Shown piece by piece: positions 63,826 to 64,000 of a DNA stretch of 64,000 bases. The position numbers and the translations under genes were made by a program. Source of the stretch: Phymorhynchus buccinoides (Eukaryota; Mollusca; Gastropoda; Neogastropoda; Raphitomidae); the NCBI GenBank assembly GCA_017654935.2, contig CM065680.1:36055461-36119460 (forward strand). The letters are read 5' to 3'. The notes beneath the pieces are model-generated. The model was not told the origin of the DNA. It worked only from the letters and a program-made list of their open reading frames with translations, and made no database searches. Numbering within the stretch: the stretch's first letter is position 1; every line of letters begins with the position of its first letter.

Positions 63826-63963
63826 TGGTATGAGACGATGAAATAAAGCGTTAATGTCTAGCATTCGTCTCATGGGCAAATTTGACTGAAATTTTCTTTA
63901 TTTCATGAGATAATTGGGGTGGGCTTCTTACCCGCCCATGCGCTTTTTACCCCGTCTTCCCCT
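63826..63963. mobile_element. Half copy of the palindromic MITE
   Basis: From the loop (gcgttaatgtctag) rightward it is essentially identical to the right arm at 59757-59872. The left arm is reduced to tgagacgatgaaataaag, so the hairpin is lost. Confidence 0.75.
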
Positions 63964-64000
63964 AAAGGACTGTTAGTAGGCCTAGCAGATGTTTTATTTT

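Overview
The window is animal nuclear DNA: intron-rich genes with GT...AG splice sites, long non-coding stretches, CA/GT microsatellites, many short terminal-inverted-repeat elements and LINE remnants. The two recognisable host genes are a ribosome-biogenesis factor (RRS1) and the 3' part of a slo/BK calcium-activated potassium channel. Invertebrate-like slo sequence, a split RRS1 and the repeat content suggest a lophotrochozoan, probably a mollusc such as a gastropod; this is inference, not proof. No prokaryotic, CRISPR or operon-like feature was seen.

Two runs of exactly 500 N (28450-28949 and 53501-54000) divide the window into three contigs. Contig 1 (1-28449) starts inside an RRS1 intron, carries the last three RRS1 exons (1121-4834, +), runs tail-to-tail into the slo 3' end on the minus strand (10346-14559), breaks inside a slo exon at about 14559, then enters a second, more complete RRS1 (seven exons, 15675-26284, +). 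Contig 2 (28950-53500) starts with an inverted partial RRS1 (28950-33950), switches into slo on the plus strand (seven exons, 34267-40056), folds back at about 40073, and repeats the RRS1 locus a further time with many small indels (41986-52683), losing exon 4. Contig 3 (54001-64000) is repeat DNA: a decayed CR1/L2-like LINE (about 55010-57790), a second LINE fragment on the minus strand (60850-61545), a long palindromic element at 59657-59872 with a half copy at 63826-63963, and microsatellites.

RRS1 and slo are unrelated in function: RRS1 helps load the 5S RNP into pre-60S ribosomes in the nucleolus, while slo forms a plasma-membrane potassium channel. They appear to be convergent neighbours. 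The repeated and inverted copies are nearly identical where the consensus is clean, so they are either uncollapsed haplotypes or mis-joined contigs, or a recent complex duplication. Sequence alone cannot decide.

The most interesting biology is in slo. It has two candidate alternative last exons, a 40-residue tail and a 266-residue Ser/Pro-rich tail, both starting with the same hydrophobic strand motif. Upstream of an RCK2 exon lie three decayed tandem copies of the start of that exon. I found no convincing undescribed multi-gene system.
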